This document shows positions 43,377-52,180 of a stretch of 64,000 nucleotides of DNA, in pieces (position 1 is the first letter of the stretch; every line of letters begins with the position of its first letter). The DNA is taken from NCBI RefSeq assembly GCF_018966525.1, contig NZ_CP076607.1:4960001-5024000 (forward strand), given 5' to 3'. Both the position numbers and the translations under genes were made by a program. This stretch comes from Paenibacillus sophorae (lineage in GTDB: Bacteria > Bacillota > Bacilli > Paenibacillales > Paenibacillaceae). The notes beneath the pieces were generated by a model, which saw nothing but the letters and a program-made list of their open reading frames with translations, was not told the DNA's origin and ran no database searches.

Positions 43377-46300
43377 GGTCTGTTTCCTCCTTCGTCTTTG
43401 CGGGACAGCATCTCCCAGATTGCGTCTTTGCCCGGCTTGCCTAAATGCTTGTATCCGTTGCCTTCCACGGCCTCGTCGAACTGGCACACCGCTCTATAGG
43501 AACAGAACGTGCATGCGGTCTCCTGCTGAATCCGGTAAGGCGTGATGGCTACGTCCCCTTCCGTGATGCGGGTTCCGATTTCCGTGATCGTCCCTCTTAC
43601 GGAAGACAGCAGACGGTCCCACTGCTCGGGCGTAGCGACGGAAGCACTGCTGTAAAAGCTGCCGTCGCTCTTCAGCGCAACCGGCACGATACTTGAATGT
43701 CCCTTGTCCAGGCTCGTATCCATGAGCGAGACGACTTCACGGTCCGCCATGAGCAGCCCCTTCATCTTGAACCGCTTCAGCAGTTCCTGCTGCGCCTGCT
43801 CCCGGTTCATGCCGTTTGGCGACGAGAGCAGCGGATCATGGACGTGAAAATACAGCGTTCCCGCCGGAAACGCAGGTTCCCCTAGCCACTCCTCGGCATA
43901 GGTTAGCAGCACATCCAGATACGTCAGCATCTGCAGCGACAATCCGTAATACACTTCATGAAGCTTAAGATCCTTGCGGCTGGATTTATAGTCGATGACC
44001 CTTAGCAGTATTCCGTTCTCGCCCTCTGCGGTATCAACGCGGTCGATCCTTCCTACGACCTCCATCAAACAGCCGTTCGGTAGTTCAATGCGCAGTGGCG
44101 GCAGCGGCTTGCCCGGACCAAAATCCAGCTCGAGAAAAGCGGTATCGAAGCTGCCCCTTCGCGAATGCTCCCCGAGAATAACAGAAGCCCGCCCGACAAT
44201 ATTCTTAAGCTTGCGGGCAATATATCCATAACGCTTCGAACTCTTCAGGATCTCTCCCTGAAGCATTGGCGCCAGCATGTCCACCGTGTCACCGGCTTCC
44301 TTCCGGCATTCTTCGGGTGTCAGAGCCCCCCAGCTTCGTCCCTCGCTCTGAAGCTTCGACGCCATGGTACTCAGCGCGGCGTGAAACAGCTGCCCGATAT
44401 CCGGAGCCTGAAGCTTGTACAGCTGGCGCTCCTTGAGCCGCAGGCCGTAAGAGGCGAAATGGGAGAACGGACAGGAGACGAATTTCTCCATTCGCGAGAC
44501 GCTTCCGCGCAGCGTGGAGCCGCCGTACAGCCTGAGACTTGTTTCTCTTCGGAGTGGCATACCGGGATTACGGTAAAACAGCGAGCTTATCAAGGTCTGC
44601 AAACGCGGTCCCCATACCCCGTTCTCCGCAAACCAATTATAGACCTCCCACCAGATCTGCGGGATATCCTGTCCCTGCTTCCACTGGCGCAGCTGTACGA
44701 TCAGCATACGCAGAGTCTGCTCGGGATGGCCGATGAAATCGTGATGCTCCTCAGGCGGAGCCGACACCGGAAGACTCTGCAGAGGTATCTCGGCCAGTGA
44801 CGGATACATCCTGCGCAAATGGCGGATCATTTCCGAAGGAAGCAAGCCTTTGCCATCGTCATCCGTACATGCATAGCTGACCCACAGCTTGCGGGAAGCC
44901 GAAGTCAGAGCATCATAGATCAGAAAGCGTTCATCCAGCATTTGGCGGGAAGATCCAGGCGCAAGCTCCATGCCCGCTCCTTCCAAAAGGGAACGTTCCG
45001 TCTCGGACAGCACGCCGTCTTCCTGAAACAGCGCCGGTACGACCCCTTCGTTGAAGCCGAGTAAAAAAGCGTACTTGACTCCCGAGACCCGCGTCCGGTC
45101 CATCGTTCCGACAAGCACCTGATCAAGCGCCGGAGGAACAAGGCCCATCCGCAGCTCGGCAAGCCCCGTCTCCAAAATTCCAGCGAACATGTCGACGCTC
45201 AAAGTCTCCTCGCCCATCATCTCCACGATCTGATCCAGCAGATCAAGGACGGCGCCCCACAGCTGCCGGTGTTCCCGGGCATCCTGAGTTTTCCCTTCTT
45301 CCAGCGCTGCGGCGCTCATGTATTCCAGCTTGCGCGCGGCGGCACTGTCTTCCAGCAGCCCGAATACCGACTTACACAGATCAAATCCGCTGCGGCTCTT
45401 CTTAATTCGCTGTTCGAAAGCTTTCAGTGGCGCAGTTATCGCCTTCCGGCATCTTTCCATCAGCGGCACCAGCCGGGCGTCGGTCTTTCCTCCGCCTTCC
45501 AGCGACAGGCTTGGGATCGCCTTCCATTTGTATTTCTCATCGGTCCAGCGATATCCTTGAATGCCGCAGGCAAGGATATAGTTCTCCAGAGTGTCCATAT
45601 GGTCCCTGGTCAAGCTGCCGTCCAATGGAAGCAGAAAGCCCGTCTTCACGCAGCGGAACACATCCTCATACCGCCAGCGGCGGCGGACGATGTCCAGCGC
45701 CGAACGGATAAACTCCACTAGCGGATGGTGAAGCTCTCCCGCCTTGCGGTCAAGGAAGAACGGTACGCCGTAATCCCGGAAAAGGGCCGGCACAAGATAA
45801 TCGTAATCCTCCAACTTGCGGACGAATACAGCCATTTCGCCATACTTCGCTCCTTCTTCGCGCGCAAGTCTCCGCATCTCCCGCAGCGCGCCTTCCATTT
45901 CCGCGCGCTTGTTCGCGGCCGCCCGGATCGTTATCTCATCTTCCGCTGGCTTCGGTCCCCGGTATGGCAGCCGGCGGTCAAAGCCGCGCTCCAAATGCGC
46001 CAAAGCGGGCGCACCTTCAAAGCGCGGCAGCACCGCGGGCGCCAGCACTTCGTCCCTGACATCAAGGCCAAGCTCTTCCGCCATCCCCCTCAGCTTCATG
46101 TAAGCGGAGGCCGAAGGATGAAACAGCTCCAGCTCATGCGGCCGGTGCCCGCCGAGAAAGGGCCGGTCGAGCGTCAGCGCGATTGTCATGTCGGCGGCAT
46201 GCAGCATCAGTTGGCGCAGCACTGTAAATTCGCGGGCCGTAAACCCCCGGAAGCCGTCCACGAAAATAGAGGAACCGCAAACGAAAGAAGAAGAGGGGAT

Positions 46301-46876
46301 CAGCTCCGAAAGCTCGGCCAGCCGGTCTTCCTCGTCAATATACAGATCGGACATGGCCTGCTCCAGATCGGTGAATACGATATTCAAGTCTTCCAGCTTG
46401 CCGGTAAGGATCGGACTGCCGACCGCTGACTCCCGTATCCGGGACAGCTGTTCCTCCAGATTGGAGGTTGTAAGGCAGCATCGCTTCAGCTCGGAATGCA
46501 GCCGGCTCAACCGGTCCACAAAGCCGGGACGGTCCGACGAAGCGCCGAACAATTTCAATTCTTCCTTGCGCCGGCTCAAAATTTTGTAAAGCAGCATCTT
46601 CTTGCCTTCATCGCCGATCGGCACGCCGCCTCTTCCGCCGGTCTCCTGCTTCACCCGGTACGAGAGACGCGGAAAGCTGAGCGTCTGCGCGCGCAGGCTG
46701 CCCCGATTGTCACAGGCGCTAAGCAGCCCCTGCTCGGCGCTAAAGGAGCCCTGCTCCGGGACCAGTTGAATGATCGGAGCACCCAAGGGATCCTCACGCA
46801 AAGTCGCACAGATCGAGTTCCATATTTTCGTCGTTTTACCGCTGCCCGAACGGCCGATCAAAAACGTCACCGGCAT
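43373..46876 (-). CDS. addB: AddB, nuclease/Chi-recognition subunit of AddAB
   Basis: A 1167-residue protein. Walker A GRSGSGKTTKI is at the start, an inactivated helicase-like body follows, and the C-terminal nuclease domain has VIDYKSSRKDLKLHEVY. Four cysteines for the structural 4Fe-4S cluster are visible: one in SCPFSHFASYG near residue 800 and three in CTFCSYRAVCQF near 1119-1128. First gene of addB-addA-sbcD-sbcC, the same order as in B. subtilis. An extended -10 promoter lies at 46975-46983 with a LexA-like box at its -35 region. Confidence 0.95.
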   Translation of the reverse strand: MPVTFLIGRSGSGKTTKIWNSICATLREDPLGAPIIQLVPEQGSFSAEQGLLSACDNRGSLRAQTLSFPRLSYRVKQETGGRGGVPIGDEGKKMLLYKILSRRKEELKLFGASSDRPGFVDRLSRLHSELKRCCLTTSNLEEQLSRIRESAVGSPILTGKLEDLNIVFTDLEQAMSDLYIDEEDRLAELSELIPSSSFVCGSSIFVDGFRGFTAREFTVLRQLMLHAADMTIALTLDRPFLGGHRPHELELFHPSASAYMKLRGMAEELGLDVRDEVLAPAVLPRFEGAPALAHLERGFDRRLPYRGPKPAEDEITIRAAANKRAEMEGALREMRRLAREEGAKYGEMAVFVRKLEDYDYLVPALFRDYGVPFFLDRKAGELHHPLVEFIRSALDIVRRRWRYEDVFRCVKTGFLLPLDGSLTRDHMDTLENYILACGIQGYRWTDEKYKWKAIPSLSLEGGGKTDARLVPLMERCRKAITAPLKAFEQRIKKSRSGFDLCKSVFGLLEDSAAARKLEYMSAAALEEGKTQDAREHRQLWGAVLDLLDQIVEMMGEETLSVDMFAGILETGLAELRMGLVPPALDQVLVGTMDRTRVSGVKYAFLLGFNEGVVPALFQEDGVLSETERSLLEGAGMELAPGSSRQMLDERFLIYDALTSASRKLWVSYACTDDDGKGLLPSEMIRHLRRMYPSLAEIPLQSLPVSAPPEEHHDFIGHPEQTLRMLIVQLRQWKQGQDIPQIWWEVYNWFAENGVWGPRLQTLISSLFYRNPGMPLRRETSLRLYGGSTLRGSVSRMEKFVSCPFSHFASYGLRLKERQLYKLQAPDIGQLFHAALSTMASKLQSEGRSWGALTPEECRKEAGDTVDMLAPMLQGEILKSSKRYGYIARKLKNIVGRASVILGEHSRRGSFDTAFLELDFGPGKPLPPLRIELPNGCLMEVVGRIDRVDTAEGENGILLRVIDYKSSRKDLKLHEVYYGLSLQMLTYLDVLLTYAEEWLGEPAFPAGTLYFHVHDPLLSSPNGMNREQAQQELLKRFKMKGLLMADREVVSLMDTSLDKGHSSIVPVALKSDGSFYSSASVATPEQWDRLLSSVRGTITEIGTRITEGDVAITPYRIQQETACTFCSYRAVCQFDEAVEGNGYKHLGKPGKDAIWEMLSRKDEGGNRP

Positions 46877-46974
46877 GCTTTATAGACTCCTTCCGCGAAT
46901 AAAAATACAATTTATGCGTTCTATATATCAGCTCTCCACCCTCAATGGACAGAAAAGCTGTTATTCGTCCTATC

Positions 46975-46983
46975 ATTATATCA
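46975..46983 (-). promoter_or_regulatory. Extended -10 promoter of addBA-sbcDC
   Basis: TGATATAAT on the minus strand gives a perfect -10 with the TGn extension. The -35 region has no good hexamer and instead holds the LexA-like box (46998-47011). The region 46877-47230 contains no gene. Confidence 0.6.
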
Positions 46984-46997
46984 TACAAACACAAAAC

Positions 46998-47011
46998 AGA
47001 ACATACGTTTG
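46998..47011. promoter_or_regulatory. LexA (SOS) box candidate at the addB promoter
   Basis: AGAACATACGTTTG matches 12 of 14 positions of the Bacillus LexA/DinR consensus CGAACRNRYGTTYC, with the whole core GAACRNRYGTTY satisfied. It starts 18 bases upstream of the -10 box, so a bound repressor would cover the -35 region. Confidence 0.5.
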
Positions 47012-47082
47012 GGATACTCCCAATATCTAGAGTGGAATCCCAACGTAAAGCGGGAATGGCTTTCACAATATCAAGACCCATG

Positions 47083-47128
47083 CAAAAGGCTGTCCTTTAG
47101 GTCTTGGTCAGACCCTCAAGAACAGCCC
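47083..47128 (-). terminator. Terminator after the RlmI-like gene
   Basis: Minus-strand GGCTGT (47122-47127) pairs with ACAGCC (47088-47093), with further pairing inside (GGTCT / AGACC), followed by TTTTGC. It insulates the addB promoter from the upstream gene. Confidence 0.7.
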
Positions 47129-47230
47129 GGTAACGCCTGTTAACTGAATCATAAATGATGCTCTGCAGGCGGCAAACATCACGCTGACGGTGATTAACGG
47201 CGCCGCAATGGACTATTAACGAATTTGCCC

Positions 47231-48655
47231 TTACCTCGAGGTGACCTCAAAAATGGCAAACTTCAGGTAATGACCCTCGTCCACACCCAAAATTTGCGGA
47301 TGATCTTTGCCGGCTGCGCGCCATTCGATCAGCCGCAGCACCTTGCCCGCATCCTCGGCGGCTTCAGCGATCGTCTGCAGAAACAGCTCCGGTCGCATAT
47401 GGTAGGAACAGCTGGCGGTGACCAAATAGCCGCCTTCGTTCACCAGCTTCATGCCGTGCAGGTTGATGTCCTTGTAGCCCCGGCATGCCCCTTTGACTGC
47501 ACTCTTCGTCTTGGCGAAGGCGGGCGGATCGAGAATGACGACATCCCAGGTCCGTCCTCCTCCGGCTGTCATCGGCTTGGAGGTATCCGGCTTGGATGCG
47601 GATTTGCCTCCTCCCGCATTAGCTGCGGATTGATCCGGTGAAGCCACTCCGGCGTTCACGGCGGCGCGTTCCGCCCGTTCCTCCAGCCCTTTCACCTGGC
47701 TGCGCAAATACTGGAAAGCGTCGTCCACGACGAACTCCACCCGGTCGCTGAAGCCGTTCAGCTCCACGTTGGCCTTGGCACTCTCAATCGCGTGGGCGGA
47801 AACGTCGAGACAGGTGACCTTTTTCGCCCCGTATTTGCAGGCGTTCAGTGTGAAGCTGCCCGTATGCGAGAAGCACTCAAGCACGGTCGCGCCGTCCCAG
47901 TAAGGGAAGGCGACCTCCTTGCCGCTCTTGTTGACGGGAACCGTCCGGCTTAAGCCATGTTCACCCTTAACCTCTTGAAGCGTAATACCGCTGCGCGCTC
48001 CCCATCCGGTCATCAGAGGAGCGATGGAAGCGCGGTTCTCCCGCTGGTCGAAGAAATAGCCCGTCTTTTGGCCCTGTTCGATGTCGACAATCAGCTTCAG
48101 TCCGTTCTCGGTCACGGTGACGTGACGCGGGCATTCGCCGTACAGAACTCCCGTCTGCAGCTCCAGCCCCTCAAGCTCGCGCACGCCAACATCGCTGCGT
48201 TCATAGATGCCTTTCGGCTTCAATACTTGTACCAGTGCTTCGACGATTTCGGCGCGGCGCTTGTCCATTCCGAGCGTCAGCAGCTGCACAACAAGCACGT
48301 CGCCGAAGCGGTCGACAATCAGACCCGGCAGAAAATCAGCCTCTCCGTACACCAGCCTGTAGGCGTTCTCCTCGCCAAGAAACCGCTCACGGTGATGCAG
48401 ACAGCGGGCAAACCGGTCCGCGAAAAAGGCCGTGTCCATCTCCATAAGCGGGCTGTGCGACACGACTCTAATCCTGATCTGCGAAGCCGGATTATAGTAT
48501 CCGGTCGCTAAGTATTTTCTTTGATGGCTGAGGACGTCCACCAGCCCTCCCTCTACGGGGTTTCCTTCCACCGTCTCCACTTCGTTTCCGTATATCCACG
48601 GATGTCCCGCTTCCAGCCTTTTTTTGCGGCTGCGCTGTAAAATGACCGATGCCAC
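47231..48655 (-). CDS. Class I SAM-dependent rRNA methyltransferase (RlmI-like, YwbD type)
   Basis: A 474-residue enzyme: N-terminal PUA domain (GHPWIYGNEVETVEG), an EEHEE-like middle, and a Rossmann methyltransferase with VLECFSHTGSFTLNACKYGA, LDVSAHAIESAKANVELNG and the catalytic-loop motif VILDPPAFAKTKSAV. RlmI methylates C1962 of 23S rRNA in E. coli; the same target is inferred but not proven. An Ala/Ser/Gly-rich insertion of about 45 residues (near 325-370) separates DDAFQYLRSQV from WDVVILDPP. GTG at 48655 is preferred (GGGAG nine bases upstream) to a TTG three codons earlier. Confidence 0.88.
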   Translation of the reverse strand: MASVILQRSRKKRLEAGHPWIYGNEVETVEGNPVEGGLVDVLSHQRKYLATGYYNPASQIRIRVVSHSPLMEMDTAFFADRFARCLHHRERFLGEENAYRLVYGEADFLPGLIVDRFGDVLVVQLLTLGMDKRRAEIVEALVQVLKPKGIYERSDVGVRELEGLELQTGVLYGECPRHVTVTENGLKLIVDIEQGQKTGYFFDQRENRASIAPLMTGWGARSGITLQEVKGEHGLSRTVPVNKSGKEVAFPYWDGATVLECFSHTGSFTLNACKYGAKKVTCLDVSAHAIESAKANVELNGFSDRVEFVVDDAFQYLRSQVKGLEERAERAAVNAGVASPDQSAANAGGGKSASKPDTSKPMTAGGGRTWDVVILDPPAFAKTKSAVKGACRGYKDINLHGMKLVNEGGYLVTASCSYHMRPELFLQTIAEAAEDAGKVLRLIEWRAAGKDHPQILGVDEGHYLKFAIFEVTSR

Positions 48656-48767
48656 TAGCCTCAACTCCCTGTTGTTTGTTAAATATAGGTCCCTTGCTCA
48701 TGCATGTCCCGGTCACCGCATTCATATATTGGTGTACAACCCTGCTGAAAAGAGGAGAACCGCTGCT

Positions 48768-49754
48768 ATGATTCGCGATGTGCTGTTCCCCGTATTATAC
48801 GGCATTATTATCTTTCTTGCCGGAATGAAGCTGATGGAGACCGCGCTGTCCAAGCTTGCCGGTCCCCTGCTTATCGGCGTTCTGAACAAAGCGACGGCCA
48901 CGCCCCTCATGGGCATGGCCTCCAGCAGCCTGCTCACCGCCGTTCTCCAGAGCAGCACCGCTGTAACGGTGCTGTCGATCGGCATGGTCAATGCCGGGCT
49001 GCTGACCTATGCCAGGACCCTCGGCATTATACTCGGCAGCAACATCGGCACCTGCCTGACGACGGAGCTGATCGGCCTGCAAATCGGCAGGTTCGCCGCT
49101 CCGCTGCTGGCGGCCTCGCTCGCCTTATGGGCTGCGGCCGTCACGCTCGGCGAGCTTCCGCCGTACCGCTCGCATCTCGCGGAAACCGGACGCAGAATCG
49201 CCCTGCCGCTTCAGTTCGCCAGCCTGGCGATCGCCGGATTCGCGCTCGTTCTGTGGGGCATCTCCGTTATGCAGTCAATCGGCCCCGCACTGCAGGAGAG
49301 CGGCCTCTTCAGTTGGTTCCTGAACCGGGCGGCGGAGAACGCCGTGTGGGGCTTTGCCGCTGGAGCCTGCCTGACGGCGCTGGTACACAGCAGCAGCGCC
49401 GTCATCGGCATGGCGATGGGCGTCGCCGCTTCCGGAGCGCTGCCGCCGGAGCTCGGCATCGCTATTGTGCTTGGCGCCAATGTCGGGACCTGCGTCACCG
49501 CGGTCATCGCCTCCATCGGCGGCAGTCCGTCCGGCGTCTTTGTCGCCTGGTCGCATGTCGCTCTCAATGTCGGCGGCGCGATTGTGTTCCTGCCTCTGAC
49601 CGGTCTGATTCAGGAGACCGCCGCCTGGATCGGCGGGGGTCCCGCCGCGCAGATCGCCCACGCGCAGACGCTGTTTAACGTCGCCTGCTCGCTGCTGGCG
49701 CTGCCTCTCTGTTACCTGCCTGTATGGTCAAGGCTGGAAAGGCGGCTGCAGTGA
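48768..49754 (+). CDS. yqeW: Na+/phosphate symporter family protein (YqeW)
   Basis: A 328-residue membrane transporter with the inverted-repeat signature of the NptA/PNaS family: LQSSTAVTVLS with GSNIGTC in the first half and VHSSSAVIGMA with GANVGTC in the second. About eight membrane helices. It probably couples sodium to phosphate uptake or efflux. In B. subtilis yqeW lies beside yqeV (mtaB); here it is reversed and separated from mtaB by one gene. GAGGAG precedes the ATG at 48768. It is divergent from the RlmI-like gene with 112 bases between. Confidence 0.9.
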   Translation: MIRDVLFPVLYGIIIFLAGMKLMETALSKLAGPLLIGVLNKATATPLMGMASSSLLTAVLQSSTAVTVLSIGMVNAGLLTYARTLGIILGSNIGTCLTTELIGLQIGRFAAPLLAASLALWAAAVTLGELPPYRSHLAETGRRIALPLQFASLAIAGFALVLWGISVMQSIGPALQESGLFSWFLNRAAENAVWGFAAGACLTALVHSSSAVIGMAMGVAASGALPPELGIAIVLGANVGTCVTAVIASIGGSPSGVFVAWSHVALNVGGAIVFLPLTGLIQETAAWIGGGPAAQIAHAQTLFNVACSLLALPLCYLPVWSRLERRLQ

Positions 49755-49767
49755 GCAGGCCGCCTTT
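49738..49767 (+). terminator. Hairpin at the 3' end of yqeW
   Basis: AAAGGCGGC (49738-49746) pairs with GCCGCCTTT (49759-49767); the stem includes the last codons and the stop codon. The following CGTTCATTCTATTTT is only loosely T-rich. Confidence 0.65.
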
Positions 49768-49791
49768 CGTTCATTCTATTTTACCGTTTAT

Positions 49792-52014
49792 TTATTTTAC
49801 TGTTACCGTTACCGAAACGGTTTTTCCGCCGAACTTCCCTTTAAGTACAGCCGTTCCTTTGGAATAAGCGGCAATGGCTCCGCTTTGGGAAATCGACGCC
49901 ACGGACAGCTTGGAGCTTGTCCACACGACGCTTCCCGTTACGCTCGCCGTCTTTCCGGTATCATATTCAGCTGTAACAGAAACCGAAGCCGCACTCCCCG
50001 GAGACAGCTTGAACCGATTCTCGCTCAACTTCAGCTTGGTCAGTTTCGGGACAACGGATACTTTAACGGTTACCGAAATGCCCTGGTAAGATCCGGACAA
50101 TGAGGCTGTTCCTTCAGCGAGCGCCTTGATGCTGGCTCCCTTGACGGAAACCACGGCCGTATCGGATGACGTCCAGTTCATGACCGAGGACAGGTTCACA
50201 GTCTTGCCTGCCGCTGTATATCCGGTAGCCTTAATGGATTTGGTGTTCTTGATGTTCATTTCCAGAACAGCGGGATCCACCGTGATTTTGACGATTTTTT
50301 GCTCAATCTTGACCGGTATGGAGATGCTCTTGTTGGAGTAGGTGCCTTTCAGCGTCGCAGAGCCTTTGACAAGTCCCTTGATGACCTTGCCGGAGCTTGT
50401 CTGCTTGATGACGGCATTGCTGCCCGAAAGGGTCCAAGCGATCTCGTCCGTAACATCCTTCTCGTCGCCGTTCTCCATAACGGCGTTCACCTCTGGAAGC
50501 TGTGCTTCTTCGCCCGCTACGAGACCTAAATCATCCTCGGGACCGATCAGCACAAGCACCTTGTCCTTTACCGTCAGTACAACATCCACGCTTTTACTGC
50601 GAAAGTCCGCCTTGGAGGACACCGTTTGGGCCTCTTTCCATTTCCCCGTAAGATGAACCGTTCCAGCGGAAACCGCCGAGATTTTGCCGTCCTTGATCAT
50701 GGCGATATCCTCGTTCGCTGAAGTCCACTCTATTTCCTGGTTGATATCCACCGTGGATTCGTCCAGTTTAGTTCCGCTGACCTTCGGAAGTCCAGCGGTA
50801 TCCCCGGTATATAGCTCAAGCTTCGTACTGTCCGCCTTCATGGCGCTCAGTGTCGGATAAACTGTAAGTTTGAAGCTTTTGGAGCTTCCCTTGTATTCCG
50901 CCTTAACCGCCGAAGTTCCGGCTGCCTTGGCGGTAATGACGGTCTCGGTGCCCGTACTCAGCGCCGCCGCAAGCTTGTTGTCCAGGCTGAAATTCGCATC
51001 GCTTGTCACATCGATGGTTGAATTCGCCGCATCGCGCACCTCGGCCTTCATCTTCAATGTTTCGCCGATAAACAGTGTCTGATCGCCGGACGGCGTAAGC
51101 AGCAGCGCCTCGTAAGGAGCGCGCACATAGACGTCGACCGACTGAGAAACTCCCAGATAATCCGCCTTGATCGTTGCTTTCCCGATGCCAATGGCCTTAA
51201 TAGCGCCATTCTCCACCGTCACGGCGGATGTGTTGGAGGAAGTCCATTTCGCATCCGCGGTCACATTCTTCACATCGCTCTGTTCGGACGCCTTGGTAAA
51301 AGCGCTTAAGGACACGGCATCGTCTCCGATCAACATTTCCAGCTCGTCCACGGCTGCCCCGCCGCTTCTAATCTCCAGCCCGGAATACGGCAGCGCCACG
51401 GTCGCCTTGAAGGAAGCGGTAAGCCCTTTGTATTTGGCTGCGATGGTAGCCGATCCTTCGCCGACAAGCTTAAGCAAGCCATCGGATACGGTTAGTACAT
51501 TTCCATTGGAGCTGCTCCATTCGGCATCTTCCGTCACGTCATTCACAGCCGTTTCCGAATCACCGCCGGCAATGGTCGCCGTGACCTGCAGCAGGCTCCC
51601 GCTATCGCCCAGCTTGTAGCTGCCGGAGCCCTCATGTTCCAGCTTCAGATTTTTATAAGGATAAGATACGGATACCTCTATAGTTGCCACCGAATTATTA
51701 TACGTAGCCTTAATGATGGCGCTGCCGCTGCCTTTTGGTGTCAGCAGGCCGCTGGACACGGTCACCACGCCGGTATCGGACGACGTCCAGACGGCTGCGG
51801 CCGTAATGTCCCTCTTGGAGGAGCTTCCTTCCACTGTAGCGAGCACCTTCAGCTGCTTCGGCGTTTGGCCGACTGTCAGTTCAACTTTGGACGCGCTGTC
51901 GAATTCGATGGAATTAACATCCCCTGCAGCGGCCCCAGCGCCCGCCGGGAACAGAATTGAAACGAAAAGGGCGACAAGCAGAACCCAATGAGTCATTTTC
52001 TTGTTCGATAACAT
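49792..52014 (-). CDS. Secreted protein of about eight bacterial Ig-like (Big_2) repeats
   Basis: A 740-residue protein: signal peptide (MTHWVLLVALFVSILFPAGAGAAA) and then about eight repeats of 80-95 residues with no other domain. Each repeat carries the Big_2 pattern of a WTSS(D/N)xxxVxV strand, a SGxxxxxGxGxAxIxAxY turn and a terminal VxVxV strand. No LPXTG motif, S-layer homology domain or enzymatic module is seen, so attachment to the cell is unexplained. It may be a secreted adhesin or a matrix protein, a guess from the fold. The ATG at 52014 follows AAGGAGA. It interrupts the yqeW-mtaB neighbourhood known from B. subtilis. Confidence 0.85.
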   Translation of the reverse strand: MLSNKKMTHWVLLVALFVSILFPAGAGAAAGDVNSIEFDSASKVELTVGQTPKQLKVLATVEGSSSKRDITAAAVWTSSDTGVVTVSSGLLTPKGSGSAIIKATYNNSVATIEVSVSYPYKNLKLEHEGSGSYKLGDSGSLLQVTATIAGGDSETAVNDVTEDAEWSSSNGNVLTVSDGLLKLVGEGSATIAAKYKGLTASFKATVALPYSGLEIRSGGAAVDELEMLIGDDAVSLSAFTKASEQSDVKNVTADAKWTSSNTSAVTVENGAIKAIGIGKATIKADYLGVSQSVDVYVRAPYEALLLTPSGDQTLFIGETLKMKAEVRDAANSTIDVTSDANFSLDNKLAAALSTGTETVITAKAAGTSAVKAEYKGSSKSFKLTVYPTLSAMKADSTKLELYTGDTAGLPKVSGTKLDESTVDINQEIEWTSANEDIAMIKDGKISAVSAGTVHLTGKWKEAQTVSSKADFRSKSVDVVLTVKDKVLVLIGPEDDLGLVAGEEAQLPEVNAVMENGDEKDVTDEIAWTLSGSNAVIKQTSSGKVIKGLVKGSATLKGTYSNKSISIPVKIEQKIVKITVDPAVLEMNIKNTKSIKATGYTAAGKTVNLSSVMNWTSSDTAVVSVKGASIKALAEGTASLSGSYQGISVTVKVSVVPKLTKLKLSENRFKLSPGSAASVSVTAEYDTGKTASVTGSVVWTSSKLSVASISQSGAIAAYSKGTAVLKGKFGGKTVSVTVTVK

Positions 52015-52120
52015 GGTAGGTCTCCTTTGGTTATGAATAGTTTCACAGGCTTCTCCAAACCCTTCCAAATATATCGACAATCCTGTCCGAAATCATTACC
52101 CTATTGGAAAAAAATTCATC

Positions 52121-52160
52121 AAAAATGAAGGGTTCCATCCTCCAGAGAATGAAACCCTTG
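52121..52160 (-). terminator. Terminator after mtaB
   Basis: Minus-strand AAGGGTTTCATTCT (from 52159) pairs with its partner ending at 52128 (AACCCTT), followed by CATTTTTG. Confidence 0.75.
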
Positions 52161-52180
52161 AATAGGCGGCGGCTTCCCGG

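Noticed and set aside
43377..43487. N-terminal extension of AddA upstream of the GTG
   Set aside because: It lies inside the end of addB in another frame and has no ribosome binding site; the GTG at 43376 has AGGAGG at good spacing.
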